Assembly: GCA_961205875.1 (NCBI GenBank)
Contig: OY540816.1
Location: forward strand, 14,642,701-14,706,700
From: Sialis fuliginosa
Taxonomy: Eukaryota; Arthropoda; Insecta; Megaloptera; Sialidae
DNA length: 64,000 bases
Reading direction: 5' to 3'
The stretch's first letter is position 1, and every line of letters begins with the position of its first letter. The translations under genes and the position numbers were made by a program. The notes under the pieces were generated by a model, which was not told the DNA's origin, did not search any database, and was given only the letters and a program-made list of their open reading frames with translations. Below are positions 46,961 through 59,550 of the stretch, piece after piece.

Positions 46961-47790
46961 TGTCTCTCAGTCTGTCTGTCCGTTAGTGCGCTTATAACTC
47001 GAGAACCACTTATCCGATTTATTTGTGTTTTTTTTTAATTCATAGATATATTCTCTGGCCAGGTTATAAGATATATTTTGTTACGTTAGGTAACATAAGT
47101 AACGATAATAGTAAATCAAGTCGGAAAAAAGTTTACCGCCAACGGGCTCTTTTGCAATATGCTGTCTAAACTGTTCAATATTGAACAAAATAATGTGATA
47201 AATAATTGTGTAGAATCAAAAGATCTAAAAAAAAGTCTGGGATGCTATATGTCTAACTTTTATATTTAAGCCATAATGACTGATTTTATGTTATAAAGAA
47301 AATTAAAAATGTTTGGGTTGTGTTTACGTGGACTTATGATCTGCAAAACATTAATCCATATCGAAATATAATAAATGATTTCCTCATCATAAGTACTTAA
47401 TGTACATATTAATTGTTTATTTTGTTTTCAATAATTAACTTAGGGTCGATCCAGACTATTGTGCTGGTCCCGGTCCGGTCTCGCTCCAATCAAATATAAA
47501 TAAACAATAAACAATGAAAGCATTCACATTATAGGTATTATACAGTACATTATACAGTATTTACTATACTGAATATTTGACTGGAGCGAGATCGAACCGG
47601 GACTAGCACGATAGTGTGGATCAATCCTTAAACAGAACAAATATTATTTGTACTTTTTGTTCTGATTCGTTTTTGTTAGGTAATTTAGGTGTTGATTAGT
47701 TATTATTACAATAATAACTAATCGTGTTTGTACTTATGTTAATTCAACTATATTTTTCAAAAATCCCAAACAATAATTCACAGCTAGTGT
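46961..47790 (+). repeat. Helentron/INE-like dispersed repeat, copy 1
   Basis: Closely similar to 58866-59550. Landmarks in order: GTCTGTCTGTCCGTTAGTGC, ACTCGAGAACCACTTATCCG, TTTTGTTACGTTAGGTAACA, AGTAAATCAAGTCGG, GTTCAATATTGAACAAA, TTGTGTAGAATCAAAAGATC, GTTTACGTGGACTTATGA, CATAAGTACTTAATGTA and, near the end, AGGTGTTG..TAGTT and TTCACAGCTAGTG. The GTCT microsatellite and CAGCTAGT end are typical of Helitron/Helentron-like non-autonomous elements in insects; class assignment is inference. Interrupted by the MITE at 47443-47627. Confidence 0.6.
47443..47627. mobile_element. 185-bp MITE with ~55-bp TIRs and TTA duplication
   Basis: Left arm begins GGGTCGATCCAGACTATTGT and the right arm, reverse-complemented, GGATTGATCCACACTATCGT; the arms continue through CCCGGT..CGGTCTCGCTCCA to about 55 bases, leaving a short centre. 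TTA flanks both sides (47440-47442, 47628-47630). PIF/Harbinger-type by duplication. Inserted inside the Helentron-like repeat copy 1. Confidence 0.85.
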
Positions 47791-49019
47791 AATAATAAAA
47801 CAGATATTCACAATAAATTTCAAATGAAGTCATCCTTTAGATTTGGGTGTAATGTACGATCTTTTTGATTTTTTAACACGTGTTTATAAGTGCATAAATA
47901 ATTATCTGATATAAGTATGCAAATAAATTTTTTAACTTGTGGGTGTGAGATGTACTTTCATGGTCAAATATTTTAATAATTTTTTTTATTTATTTATTGC
48001 TTATAATGGCTTATATGAAATTTATCAAAATATTATTTTATTGGGGTTATCTATGAAATCTGTTGGTCGTTTTAGATAGCTTGCTCATGTTTTTAAAATA
48101 CAGATTATTTGTTAAATATTAAAAAAAAATTCGCACTACTCCATTCGAATTACAAACTTAAGAGTTAAGCAGTTACTTCCTCTGTTTCAAAATGGCTGTC
48201 AAAAAAAACTACAAACAAGAAAAATTCGAAGAAAATAGAAACTTTTAGTTATTTAACGTAGTTAACCAACTATCTCTGATAATTAAATGGCATTTAACTT
48301 TGTTGGGTTGTTTAAAACGTCACGATATGAAGTTTTTATTAGTTCAATTTGAATCATTATTCCAAATCAAACATAAATTTTACTAAATAACACAAAAAAG
48401 ATTCCCCTTTCTACACTACCTACCATAAAATAGTGTTTTAAAATTAGTGAAAGAGTCAAGGTTTTACTCACCAATTATTTTGGTCCATGAACGATGCACT
48501 ATACATTTATTATATAGAAAGTATCCTTGTAAGAAAAAAGAGTCATTACCCGGTTAATTGCGACCAAAGAAAGATTATCGGTTTAATAGTCATATATATT
48601 TTTTAAATGGTTATTTAATAAGATAACTTAAGTAAAGGGTTAGTCGTTTATGTAAATATTTTTTAAATACTTGAACTCTGATAATGCTTCTTCCAAAAGT
48701 ATTTCAAGGTTGGTTCAGATTTTATATTGAAAACGAAAGTGGTCCAACTTTCTATCACGGAAACAAATCTTTGGCATACTTTAATGTCTCATTACTATAT
48801 TTGTCATTAACTAATAATAAGTAAATATTGTGTTTTAAATCATGCAATCTTATGCGAATGAATGTCGAGAGAATTTCAGTGCTAAAATAAACAATCCGTG
48901 GGTTCGACTCTTGAGGTCCATACAACCAATATGGCATGACTATAAATATTTGAATACTGATTATTTTATTGTTTGTGTGAATTATTATTTTTAATATGTA
49001 TGCGTATAAAAGTTTTAAT
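47791..49019. other. Gene-free AT-rich DNA
   Basis: Nothing coding recognised. The minus frame at 48755-49075 overlaps a dispersed repeat and is not believable as a gene. At 48897-48925, GTGGGTTCGACTC resembles a tRNA B box but no cloverleaf is present. Confidence 0.5.
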
Positions 49020-49190
49020 GGAATTTTTTTACACCCCTTTTTACCCCCGTAGGGGTTGAATTTCGAAAAATCCATTCTTTCAGAGCATATTCACGTTAAG
49101 ATGCTTTAATTGGCAACACAACATTAAACATATGTTGAAATTTTTGATTTTGATTTTCGAACCGATTACAATAACTTCCTATTGGGAAGT
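49020..49190. repeat. Dispersed repeat fragment
   Basis: Reads ACACCCCTTTTTACCCCC, GTAGGGGTTGAATTTCGAAA, AATCC and, further on, CGAACCGATTACAATAAC. This 'CCCCTTTTTACCCCCnTAGGGGTTGAATTT' phrase is common in insect interspersed repeats. No ends defined. Confidence 0.45.
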
Positions 49191-50845
49191 TAAAAATATT
49201 TATTTTTCAATTAAATTAATGATATAAATATTGTTGTCTTTAAGAAGATCGTGTTTATAGATTATAATAGGTAATAATAAAAGTAGAAACACACAAAGGT
49301 CTTCTCTGAAATAATCAGTCAACTCAAACAATAAAATATCATTCATTTCGAAATAGTTACTGCTCTTTACAGTCATCGAAGTCATTTATTTATTTTTGAA
49401 TTATTTGATAATAGAATGTAATGTCTGCCCTATTCACTTTTTTTTATCCTATATATATGTACTTTCTTCTTTGTTTGGTGAATGCTGTTATGTTTTAACT
49501 GGATACACGGGCGTCCACAGAAAAGTTTTCAAGGAGGGTCAAAGCTTGTACACAAATAATTATATCAATAAATATTTATTTCAATTTTTGTTTTGCGCGA
49601 TCTCAAGAAGGAGGTAGCTAATCAGTCAAAAAATTAAAATAAAATAAAAAGATTGACATAGTTTTCTTACCAAGCTATAAATTTGGGTTATTTTACTGGA
49701 AGGTCTTCCAAGAATTACTTTTGGATTGCTAAAATATTTGAGTAGGTATTAATTATATATAAAAAGTAGATTTGACGATATTAAATATGCAATTTTTCGA
49801 GGAATAAAAGCTATTAAAAAACAAAAAGCAAAACAAACACCATTTCTTATCTAATCTACAAATTTCTCTATATAAATAACTCAAAACAAATTATGAAATA
49901 TCATTTTCATATCAAATGTCAACATCTTAAATATTGTCTAAGAATTTACGCTAATTGGGTTAAGACGAAAACTAAGATAAATTAATTAAGACTTCAATGA
50001 ATCTTGCTCAAATGTCTGGTCCACGAGTCAAGCTTCGACGAACAGATAATTACATAATATTTCACCTATTTTAATCATCGTTGATATTGGTCTAATAGAA
50101 AGTGATAACGCTAGGAAAGTTCAATGTAAATGTGGATTTATTCTCTCTTTCTTTCGTGTTTATAACTCCGTACAGATATGTGTTACATACGAATATCATA
50201 AACGTAACTATTGTTTGACTATCGAGAAAGTAAAATTGAGTTTGTTTGTAGATAAATATTACGTTACAGATGGTATTTTCAATTATATAGTTAATAATTA
50301 ATGATTCATGGATCATTTGTAAATGAAACCAGAGTAAATTTAGAATATATCTTGACATACATACGTTTTTTCATTAGGAAATTTAAAATAATAAATTAAC
50401 ATTGATGGTAAAACTACATACACGTCAAATACATATGTGATATTTTTATACCATAATAAAATCATAAATTTTGTCACATACTATTACCTTATGATTTTTA
50501 TGTTAATTGTATTTTACGTAATTTTTTAATGATATTGAACATTAAAAATGTAAGTTATGTTAAAAAATGTTATGACATAAAAAGTATTAAACGTTAATAT
50601 TTAAAAAAATAAAAATAAACAGAAAAATATAACGTTTCACTTCTCGGAAAGATTACATAGTATTTCATAGGAATATGACACATGTGGGATTGTATAATTT
50701 TCTATATTTGCGTAAGATTTCGGTACATGGGATATTCAAATATCTGCAGTGATACTGTAAATATAATTAAATATACGTATGTGCATTGTACACAATATAG
50801 TATAAAGATACATACACAATACTTTCTCTCAAGTTAAATATACAT
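49191..50845. other. Gene-free AT-rich DNA
   Basis: Open frames at 49200-49385 (minus), 49396-49617 (plus) and 50092-50358 (minus) have AT-driven composition and no recognised domain. A patch at about 49503-49545 (GGGCGTCCACAGAAAAG) looks like a repeat fragment. Confidence 0.45.
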
Positions 50846-51405
50846 ATAGGGTCGAGCGGGGTAAATATGAAACACCAAAAAAATGGGGTAAGAGTGAAAC
50901 AAGCTTGCAACTAAAAAACTATTTTTTTTATAGGAGAATTATAAAAACTGACATCATCATTAAAGGTTTGTTAAAGCGACCTGAAAATATGAATCGCCTA
51001 ATAAGTGATGTGTCACCCCTACAGATTTTCCTGTTAGTCGATGTCAAAACGTGTGAATTAAATTTTTATTCTTTGCACATAACTTTCTGTATAGCTCAGA
51101 TATTAATTAAAGTTACAATTTCATATTGATATGCCACAAATAAGATAAATCAAAGTTGCCTTTGTAGCTTTTCTTTTAATTTTTCGATAAATATTTTCCA
51201 TTAAAAGCCTGTTTCACCTTTTCCCTTACCTGTTTCATTTTTTCCAAATTAGAGGTTAAAAATGAAACACACTTTTTTCATTTTTAAAGTCTGTGTTGTA
51301 TCGTACAGTTCAAATGACGTAAGTATTTAAAAAAGTATGAATTTGTATCGTTAACTGTCAAAGAACATGAAAGATTTGTACTTTGTTTCACTTTTACCAT
51401 ATATA
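50846..51405. repeat. Possible ~560-bp TIR element rich in GTGAAAC / GTTTCAC
   Basis: Left end ATAGGGTCGAGCGGGGTAAA followed by TATGAAAC; right end, reverse-complemented, ATGGTAAAAGTGAAACAAAG. Inside are several more GGGTAAGAGTGAAAC, TGTTTCACC and AATGAAACAC motifs in both orientations. The pattern is suggestive of a repeat, but the arms are imperfect and the ends are uncertain. Confidence 0.4.
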
Positions 51406-52616
51406 TAACTAAAAACTCAAAAATAAATTATTAATTTTGGAATTTAGTTTATATACAGGCACGTTTACCTTGTTTTGGAGTCCAACCAAAATTCAAAATT
51501 TAATCCACATGTTGTGTCCTTATATGTTCAGTAAAAATTAACAACAAATGTCTTATATAATTTTTAATATTTTGAAATTACTGTTGTTGAGATATTCTGG
51601 TAAAAAATAAATACAAGAGGGTTCAATTTCAGAAACGTAAAAAAAAGTTATAAAATACAGATATTTTGATGGAAAAACAAAAAGATTCAAAAATTTTGAA
51701 AATAAATAAAACTACTTAAAAAGCATTAAAGAAACATGTATTATATAAATAAATTACCCATTACCCAGAACATGAAGTATTTTTTGGTCTGGCTAGACAA
51801 CAAAGCACATGTTTTAAGATAAAAGTGCCGAACTAGACAATACTCAATGCACTAGCACCTATATAATTATTGTATCAAAGTTCTTTATTAAGTGTTGGCG
51901 CAGGTGCTAAGGAATTTCGCCCGCCACACTTTCTCGATTTCCATGAAACTTTTAATACATGTTACCATTAAAAGTATAATTTTTATTTATTATTCCTCCA
52001 TATAAAGTTTTTATGTTCAAAAACAGTATTAATTAAAATTGTTTATTCTCAAAAAAAAAAAAAACATTAAATTATGTAAAATTAATAAAAAACGAACAAT
52101 AGAAAACTAAAGATACATATTGCAATTGTAAATTTTTAAACAAATCTATTTCCATTTTAGGGTTAAACAAACTAGAAAAATTAACAAGTAAATGTGAAAC
52201 TATGTACATATGTTTGTTCACACTTTGTCAAAGTTACACAACTACTCTAAACGACGCTAACTCCTGAAAGTTAATTGACAGGATCAAATAATATTTTTTA
52301 AATATAGCACATATTCTGTATAAATAAAATTCTGCATAAATATGAATCCGACAATTGTAACTTGAGTTTTCATGATTCCACGGTGATCTAACACAGGGTA
52401 GCTGGACTGGCAAAATTAAGCTCTTTTTGGTTACTTCCTAATAATTAATTAATACTTCATTGCGGCCGGTAAATATTTCAATTATTTATAATATACCATC
52501 AGAACTGGTTCGTGGATTATATTTATTCTATTATTTCTAGTGTCCCTTAAATAATAATATATTTATTTTTGAATTTACGCTATTATATTATTTACTGACC
52601 TAATTAGTCCTATATT
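51406..52616. other. AT-rich DNA, no gene seen
   Basis: No coding or structured signal recognised on either strand. Confidence 0.5.
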
Positions 52617-52764
52617 AGAGGTCATATCAAATAACTTTGAAATGGATCTAATCTGAAATTTCCCCAGAATTGAAAATAATGACGTCACAGTATACAGACG
52701 TAAATTAATATTGACTATTGCGCATATCCGGTATATTCTGAAGTTATTTGATATGAACTTCCTA
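52617..52764. mobile_element. ~148-bp inverted-repeat element
   Basis: Perfect 15-bp inverted arms CATATCAAATAACTT (52623-52637) and AAGTTATTTGATATG (52741-52755), extending imperfectly outward to AGAGGT and ACTTCCT. Small size and no coding suggest a MITE; target duplication unresolved. The minus frame at 52575-52781 spans it and is spurious. Confidence 0.6.
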
Positions 52765-52877
52765 GTGGGGATATATTTCACAACGAAGACTACTTCAAGA
52801 AATACGGTAAGTATGCGGCCTGCTTATTATTTTTAAATTTAAATGTGGCCTTCTATGATAAAAAGGTTCCCCATCCC

Positions 52878-52910
52878 AGAGTGTGGGATTAGGTCTTAAT
52901 CCCACACTCT
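52878..52910. repeat. Perfect 14-bp palindromic hairpin, 5-base loop
   Basis: AGAGTGTGGGATTA and TAATCCCACACTCT enclose GGTCT. GC-richer than its surroundings. Could be a tiny foldback relic; too short for a typical miRNA precursor. Confidence 0.8.
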
Positions 52911-55254
52911 AGAGGGCTTTATGGTTACGTCCCTGTCATTTATTAAGAATTATGTATATGTATACCTAAAAAGTATGTCTATATTATATATTTTATTTAG
53001 GGGGGGTACAGTATGAAAATACTTTTCAAATCTGTTCCAAAACGATAGAGTTACTCATAATAAGAGTATAGACAACCCGAATCGATTTCTGATTGACTGT
53101 AGTAGCCAAGTCTCACTCATAGCCGTATTTTTTTATTTTATCAATCAATGTTATTTTACTTCATATTATTACATGATGTTCAATGTTTTGTGTTTACTAA
53201 AAATAATACATAAATGAATTTTTAATAATTTGTGTCATCGCCGGTTTGGCTAAAAATGGCGACATTGTCGAACTTCTTACTGGAGAGACTTTAAAGTCTA
53301 AGCCCTAAGGCTATCAAAGTAACCCTTGTGCATGGGTTAACTTTAACAGTCCAAATTTTATTTATTTATTTTTAAATGGGTTATCGAATTTATCCACAAT
53401 AGTAGACAAAAAACCGATACATAAATATTTTTTTATTAAAAATACACAATAGTTATAACTAAGTTATTCAAAGATAAAGTTTAAAACTAATCAAAGTAAC
53501 CCCTTTTGACGGTTTCTAAAATGTCTGTTTACAAATATTTTTCAGTTTGAAAAAATATATAGTTTTTAAGATAAGAAACAATATAAAAAATAACATTTGT
53601 AATAAAAATAAGAATTTAAAATAACAATGGGTTGCGTTATGTGTGAATTTTAAACGGGGTCGTTTGTATTTTTTTTTGCATGAGAAGTAAACTGTAAAAA
53701 TTAACGATCCATTTAAGAGACACGTTAAATTTGTTAATTCAAATTAATGAATAAAATTAGTACGAATGTTTAAAGTACCACTTTTAATTTCTAATACTTT
53801 CGTTGAGACATATTCATTACCTTTTTCGTAATACATATTAGACAGTGAAATTTCATCTTACAATTAGAATTAAAAAATAATTTTATTAGTAGTGTTCTAT
53901 ACAATACTATAATAAAAAAAAGTAATTTTACTTAAAAATAATACCGATACGCTCTTATATAATTACACATTAAAACGTAATTATGTATCAAAAAATGTAA
54001 ACGTTTTTTAAAGCAGTGATTCTAACGTAATATTTCGATAGTAATTGGTTTTGGAGAATTTTCAAAAGAGACGCAAAATTTTTAAATAAATTTTATAAGA
54101 ATCAATTAAGATTTTTAAGGAATATTTTATATTAAATTCTAATTTATGTTAATATGATTAAAAATAAGAAAATATTTTTTTGAAAATAATAGCAATGAGA
54201 CCATACTGATTTAAAACCAAAAGTAATTTTTGTATTATAATTATTGTAATAGGGTCGAACAATCTTGTCACGATAGCTTCTCTGCAGAAATACACCGATT
54301 TTGATTTTTTTTTTTGTAAAATGTTCGTCTCAGTGAGAACCCAATTGATTTTGGTGTCAGAGGTTCTGAAAATATTCGCATTATATATAGTTTCAAGAGT
54401 TTTCTGGCAAATTTCACTAAAATGTTGTATATGAATAATTATAATAATTATACCGATAATTTCTTATGCAACGATATTTAGTTTGGTACTAATTTTATTT
54501 TAATGAGTAGATAGTAGCTAGATATCATGACAAAAAGTAATTTCTAATTCAACAATTATATTTACTTCACATAATCAAATTCTTGCATTGGTAAATATTT
54601 TGGGAACATTTCGCAAGTTGGTACTTACTGGTGTACCTATTAAAACAATACTGAACAATTGTTCAACTCATACTTATGTAGGTATGTACGGTATGCTAAT
54701 GCACTAACTGACTAACTCATTTGTTTTTTATTAGGTGTATTTGTGTAATACTAACTTGTGTAACCAGCTGATGAGATTTTTTATTTGGTGTTAGATTAGA
54801 AACTGTTATTCTGTCTCTTGTATTGATGCAATTCATGAATCAAGTAGTAATTCTATAGATATTAATTTATGATTATTAGTTTTGTAAGATTTTGATGATT
54901 CTACGTGTTAAATAATATACAATCACAATTATTTGATGCTTTCATGATCTTTCAATAGAAGTAATTGCAATATTTCTTCTATAAACAAAGTTTTGAAATA
55001 AGGATAAAATAACATAAATTATAATACAAATAAAAAACAGATTAAGGTGAAATGCAACCAAGTAAATAATTTTTATTGCATTTTTGGTGAATTTTTGATT
55101 TACAATCAAGAACTATAAAATATTTTACCATCAATATTTTTCGAAACTTCTTACAGTAAAAAAATTAAAACTACAAAATTTCCTTAAAAGAATAGTTAAA
55201 TAATAAAAAATTGAGTTTGTAAAAAAATACAATTCGTATGAAACGAGTATTTTT
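52911..55254. other. Gene-free AT-rich DNA
   Basis: No coding signal. A short imperfect hairpin around CAAAGTAACCC / GGGTTAACTTT lies at 53315-53345, and CAAAGTAACCCC recurs at 53494. Confidence 0.5.
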
Positions 55255-55260
55255 TCGATC

Positions 55261-55672
55261 TCGTCTCGAAAGCGACCTATATAGCATTGTAGTATTGGTT
55301 GAGCATAGTCGAAATTCAAAATTTTGGAATTTTCTGCTTACGAGTTTTTTTTATTTGAGCTTGAATTATAGGTTTAGGTTGTATTTTTCCAAGTTGGCTA
55401 AATCCAAAATTTAGGCTCTAATAAAAAAATACTGGTAAGCGAAAATTCCAAAAATTTGGATTTCAACTAACAATAAGTATGCTTGACCAATACTACAAAG
55501 CTATATAGGTCGCTTTTTAGTACCCCCCCCTTTTTTTTTGAAAAATTCATCCTAAGCCCAAATTCAAGCTCAAATTAAAAAAAACTGGCAAGCAAAAAAT
55601 TCCAAAAATTTGGATTTCGATTATGCTCGACCACTACTACAATGCTATATAGATCGCTTTTCTGGTTCCGCA
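55261..55672. repeat. Three copies of a ~118-bp module, one inverted
   Basis: Copy a (minus, 55373-55261), copy b (plus, 55403-55520) and copy c (plus, 55551-55672). Shared blocks are AATTCAAGCTCAAAT, AAAATTCCAAAA, TTTGGATTTCGA or equivalent, GACCAATACTACAATGCTAT and ATAGGTCGCTTT. Because copy a is inverted, both strands show a similar chance peptide (FDYAQPILQCYIGRF and FDYARPLLQCYIDRF). Probably a foldback or rearranged repeat; no transposase. Confidence 0.8.
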
Positions 55673-57560
55673 CTTTTTTTGTGTAGCTGTGTTATTTATA
55701 ATCTTTTAAAACCAAGATGTAAAATTGATATCGTTTCGGTCTCGTCCTTTCCGAATTTATGGCAGTCTCATCTCGGTCCAGATCTAGTTTCGAGACCGAG
55801 AAAAAAATCTAGTCTCAGCGTGCAGCCCTAGTCTAATCATCTATTCATAAATTTCCATTTTATGCATCGAATGCGGAAAACATATCAGATTCAACGTTCA
55901 GATACAGAGAGTATTGTCTTCTTCAGACGACATCAATCTTGACATACTTATAATGGTGGGGTAAGGGGGGGTTACGTCACTGTTATGTCTGCGCTCCGGG
56001 CAGTACGTCATCGACTTTCACCTATTCGATCTTCAACACATCTCATGGGTAGCTGATCTGTTTTTTAATACTGTCGGTTAAAATTATAAACAGGAAATGC
56101 AGATCACTGTTTATGTTTTTGTTTATTAAACTTTATTTAGGTTAGAATGTGGTATTATTTCATGACGTTGATAAGACGCGTACATATTTTTATATCTAGT
56201 TTTATCTGCATATAGTTATTTTATGTATTTATTTTTATGAATAATATATAATATATTCGGATTAAAATCCTTTGAAAAAATTGGTGACCTACCATGATTA
56301 GCGAAAATAAATAGTCAGTGGAAATCTTGGACCCTTAGTAGTAAGAAAATAATTTGGATTCCCCTTGTTGAGAAATTTTATTCGATAATTTCGTTAACAA
56401 AAAATGAAGTTGTCTTTCAAAATTTTGTTTTTCTAAATAAAAGGAAATAAGTTTGTTATTAGGGCTTCCTTTGGATTTCTTTCCTCCCGCCGCTCATTTA
56501 GGTCAGGGCCTTAGACACTTACCTAATTTTTTGGGGGGAAAATATTATAACAATGATTTTTTCGTATGTTCTATCTGTTTAAGACGATATTTTACACTTT
56601 TCAACTAGCGAAAATTACAGTACCTTTTGCAAATAATTATATAAAGTATGTGAATTTAAGAATGTCACACTGACTATTTTTAGAACAATATCAAATTAAA
56701 ATAACAGGTTATTGACGTAATTGAAGAGGTATCATCTTCATATAAAGACAATATAATAATTTATTTGACAATAAAAATATTAAATGAATTAATGAAATTT
56801 TTTTTTTAAAAGTCACAAAAATAAGTTGGTATTGTTAATTACAATGAAACTTCTGAACCGGTATTAAATACGCTTCCTAGTTTAACATGTTTGATATATT
56901 TATAATTTTGATTTAAATATGAAAGTAGAATAATTCAGCAAGGACTACGAATTATTTTTTATTAAATTTTAATATTTAAAATAACTTTTTTCTATACTTT
57001 GCTGTAATAACGCCTTTAACAAGTAGGTACATTATTTTCAAATAAAAATATGATCAATATACAACCATACATTAAAGCCTCAATTGATCCATGTCTGTCA
57101 GAGATTAATCATAGATAATTGCGTAATACATCATACATTACACTTATATAACTCATGTCGAGATTTTTTTATTGACCATCTTGTGTAACGAGGAAATAAC
57201 TTAAATATAAATGACATTTTAAAAACGATATTTTGGCTAATAATGTTACAAAATAAAATTTTGTTTAATATTTAATATGTATGTACGATGAGTTAGTATA
57301 AAGTGAAAAAAAAATAGTTGAAAATTGCACACATTTTCATTCATCAGGAGATAATTTAAGAATTATTTTCAATTGCAAATACTTTTTTTTTGCTTTCCAC
57401 TTTGTATATTTCTCTCTTACAAATTTTAGTGAAGCACACTTACACTTTTTTTATATTTTTGTTTCTATTCGCCATTTTTCAACTACACAAATTAGCTTTA
57501 ACAACTGCAGTTTTCATTTTTGGAACTGCAGAATGAAGTAGAAATCAGCGATCTAAAAGC
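55673..57560. other. Gene-free DNA with a GC-richer patch
   Basis: A GTCTCG-rich stretch lies at 55727-55800 (related in style to 42897 and 61670), and a more balanced patch at 55960-56060 (GTTACGTCACTG, GCGCTCCGGGCAGTACGTCA). No exon could be supported in it. The rest is AT-rich. Confidence 0.45.
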
Positions 57561-57561
57561 A

Positions 57562-57625
57562 GTGGTGACAAATGTACACCATAAAATGCGTAGCATTTAC
57601 AATACTATACATTTATTATCACTGC
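57562..57625. mobile_element. ~64-bp hAT-like mini-element in a repeat
   Basis: CAGTGGTGACAAATGTA on the left and TACATTTATTATCACTG on the right form inverted arms. The surrounding sequence (CAGCGATCTAAAAG ... AATTTATAACGATTTAACAC) recurs at 59646-59718. Related CAGTGGTAATAAATGTA is at 63254. Confidence 0.45.
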
Positions 57626-58377
57626 TGTAATATTCCGTGCAAATTTATAACGATTTAACACCTCGCAGATAGTATTAACTTAGCTTTTGCTCTAGAGAAA
57701 ATTCTGTATAATATCCGACATTAGGCTGCATATGAATTTCCCTTTTTTGAACTAAACGACGAAGTTTTATGATCACTTTTTTGATAATCCTAATATTATT
57801 AATTCGAAATTTCTCAACAATATTGACAATTTCGTGAGGTCTATCTCAGTAACCGGCTCTGAGCTTAAATAAATATTTATTTATTCATTCTTCAGGTATT
57901 GTCTTCTTATAAAGGTCAAAGTTCAAGGTTGAATCATCTCATTCACATCTTTTCACGTTTGAGATTCTTTTTTTTAAATAAGCTTCTAAACTTCTTAAGT
58001 CTACAAATTTTTTGCGGGTTCTTTACTCATTGTGAGATCGTTTTCTTATTACTGAGAACAAAATAAGTATCATTAAATAGAATTATTTTTTTGTTTCCTG
58101 GTAATATTGTGAAATTTAAAGACATGTAATTTTGTTTTTCTGTATACAAATTGCGTATTGTTATGTTTTTTTTTCAACTTCACGATTATTTTCATTGTTT
58201 ACTTTATTTAGAAAATCAGTAGCTAGTAATTTAATTTACCGGATATAAATTATTTGAAACATAACTTATTGTTAGACATAAAGAGATTAATTGTTTCATC
58301 AGTTAGTATGGTAAAAAAAATATGTATATAATTTGCTCTCGATCAAAAATTAACGCTTTCTGCGGAGTATCTATATA
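57626..58377. other. AT-rich DNA, no gene seen
   Basis: Nothing coding or structured was recognised. Confidence 0.5.
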
Positions 58378-58849
58378 CACCAATACCTCACTTTGCGTCA
58401 TGGTTACGTTCCAAAAAAACACGCAAAGTGAATTATGATTTTCTATAGCAAATCATGTAAAGATCGAAGATAGGTTCCAGGGTTACGAAAATACTACTGT
58501 TTAAAAAGAAAATTGAACAAAGTAAACATTTAAAAAACAAAAATAATATAAAATTTTATTACATACATACAAAAAACAAAAAAAAACAAAAAGCACAACA
58601 CACTAATTGAAACTGAACTCTAAAATTAGCAAAACAAAGTGAAAATAAAACTGTATTAAAATTGCGTTGATTTTCAGTTAGAAAGGGAATCCCCGAGTTT
58701 TGATGGCATGGCGCCAAAATTAAAGACTCGAACCCAAAACAACGCAACTTCGAAAATCTAACGACGCACAGTGAAAATTAGTACTAATTCAGCAGCGACG
58801 CATTTTCGAAAAAACGCAAAACGAAACGACGCAAAGCGAGGTATTGGTG
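58378..58849. mobile_element. 472-bp TA-flanked MITE (pogo/mariner type)
   Basis: Left end CACCAATACCTCACTTTGCG and right end, reverse-complemented, CACCAATACCTCGCTTTGCG, with TA on both sides (58376-58377, 58850-58851). Inside the left arm the unit CGCAAAGTGA recurs in inverted orientation (GTTCCAAAAAAACACGCAAA). No intact transposase frame; the minus frame at 58559-58747 is spurious. Confidence 0.85.
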
Positions 58850-58865
58850 TATACATATATAAACG

Positions 58866-59550
58866 TGTCTCTGTCTGTCTGTCTGTACGTTAGTGCGCTT
58901 ATCACTCGAGAACCACTTATCCGATTTACGTATTTTTGTTATTCTAGCCAGGTTAAAGGTTAATTTTGTTACGTTAGGTAACATAAAAACTAATCAGTGA
59001 CGATATAGTAAATCAAGTCGGAAAAATGTTTGCCGCCGGTGCGCTCTTTTGCGTTAGGAATGCTGTTTAAACCGTTCAATATTGAACAAATTAATGTAAT
59101 AAAGAATTGTGTAGAATCAAAAGATCTATAATAAAGTCCGCAACATCATATATCTAACTTTTATATTTAAGTCATAATAACTGCTTTTATGTTACAAAGA
59201 AAATTAAAAATATTAGGGTTCTGTTTACGTGGACTTATGACCTGCAGAACATTAATCCTTATCGACATAAATGATTTCATCGTCATAAGTACTTAATGTA
59301 GATATAATTTGCCCTTTACAGCATCCAATTTGGTCATATAGTTTAGGAAATATATTTAAATAAGTTTATCAACAACAACGCAGCGGGATACAAGGAAAGG
59401 CATTTAGATTCCATCGGCTCGGCTATTATGTTTTTATCGTCATTTGTTTAGGTGTTGGATAGTTTTTATTACAATAATATCTAACTATATAATCATGTTT
59501 GTACTTAATTCAACTATATTTTTTTTAAATCCTAAACAATAATTCCGAAA
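58866..59550 (+). repeat. Helentron/INE-like dispersed repeat, copy 2
   Basis: Same landmarks and orientation as 46961-47790, including GTTAGTGCGCTTATCACTCG, TTTTGTTACGTTAGGTAACA, GTTCAATATTGAACAAA and TTACGTGGACTTATGA, with a different middle insert (about 59312-59440, containing CAACAACGCAGCGGGATACA). It lacks the 185-bp MITE. It directly abuts the TA-flanked element at 58378-58849. Confidence 0.6.

Noticed and set aside
48897-48925. tRNA-like B box (GGGTTCGACTC followed by TTGAGGTCCA)
   Set aside because: No A box, no acceptor pairing and no anticodon arm at the right distance upstream; chance match or SINE-like relic at best.
48755-49075. 106-codon minus frame
   Set aside because: Covers a common dispersed-repeat phrase; no start, splice or domain support.
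50092-50358. 88-codon minus frame
   Set aside because: Low-complexity hydrophobic translation of AT-rich DNA without any recognised family.
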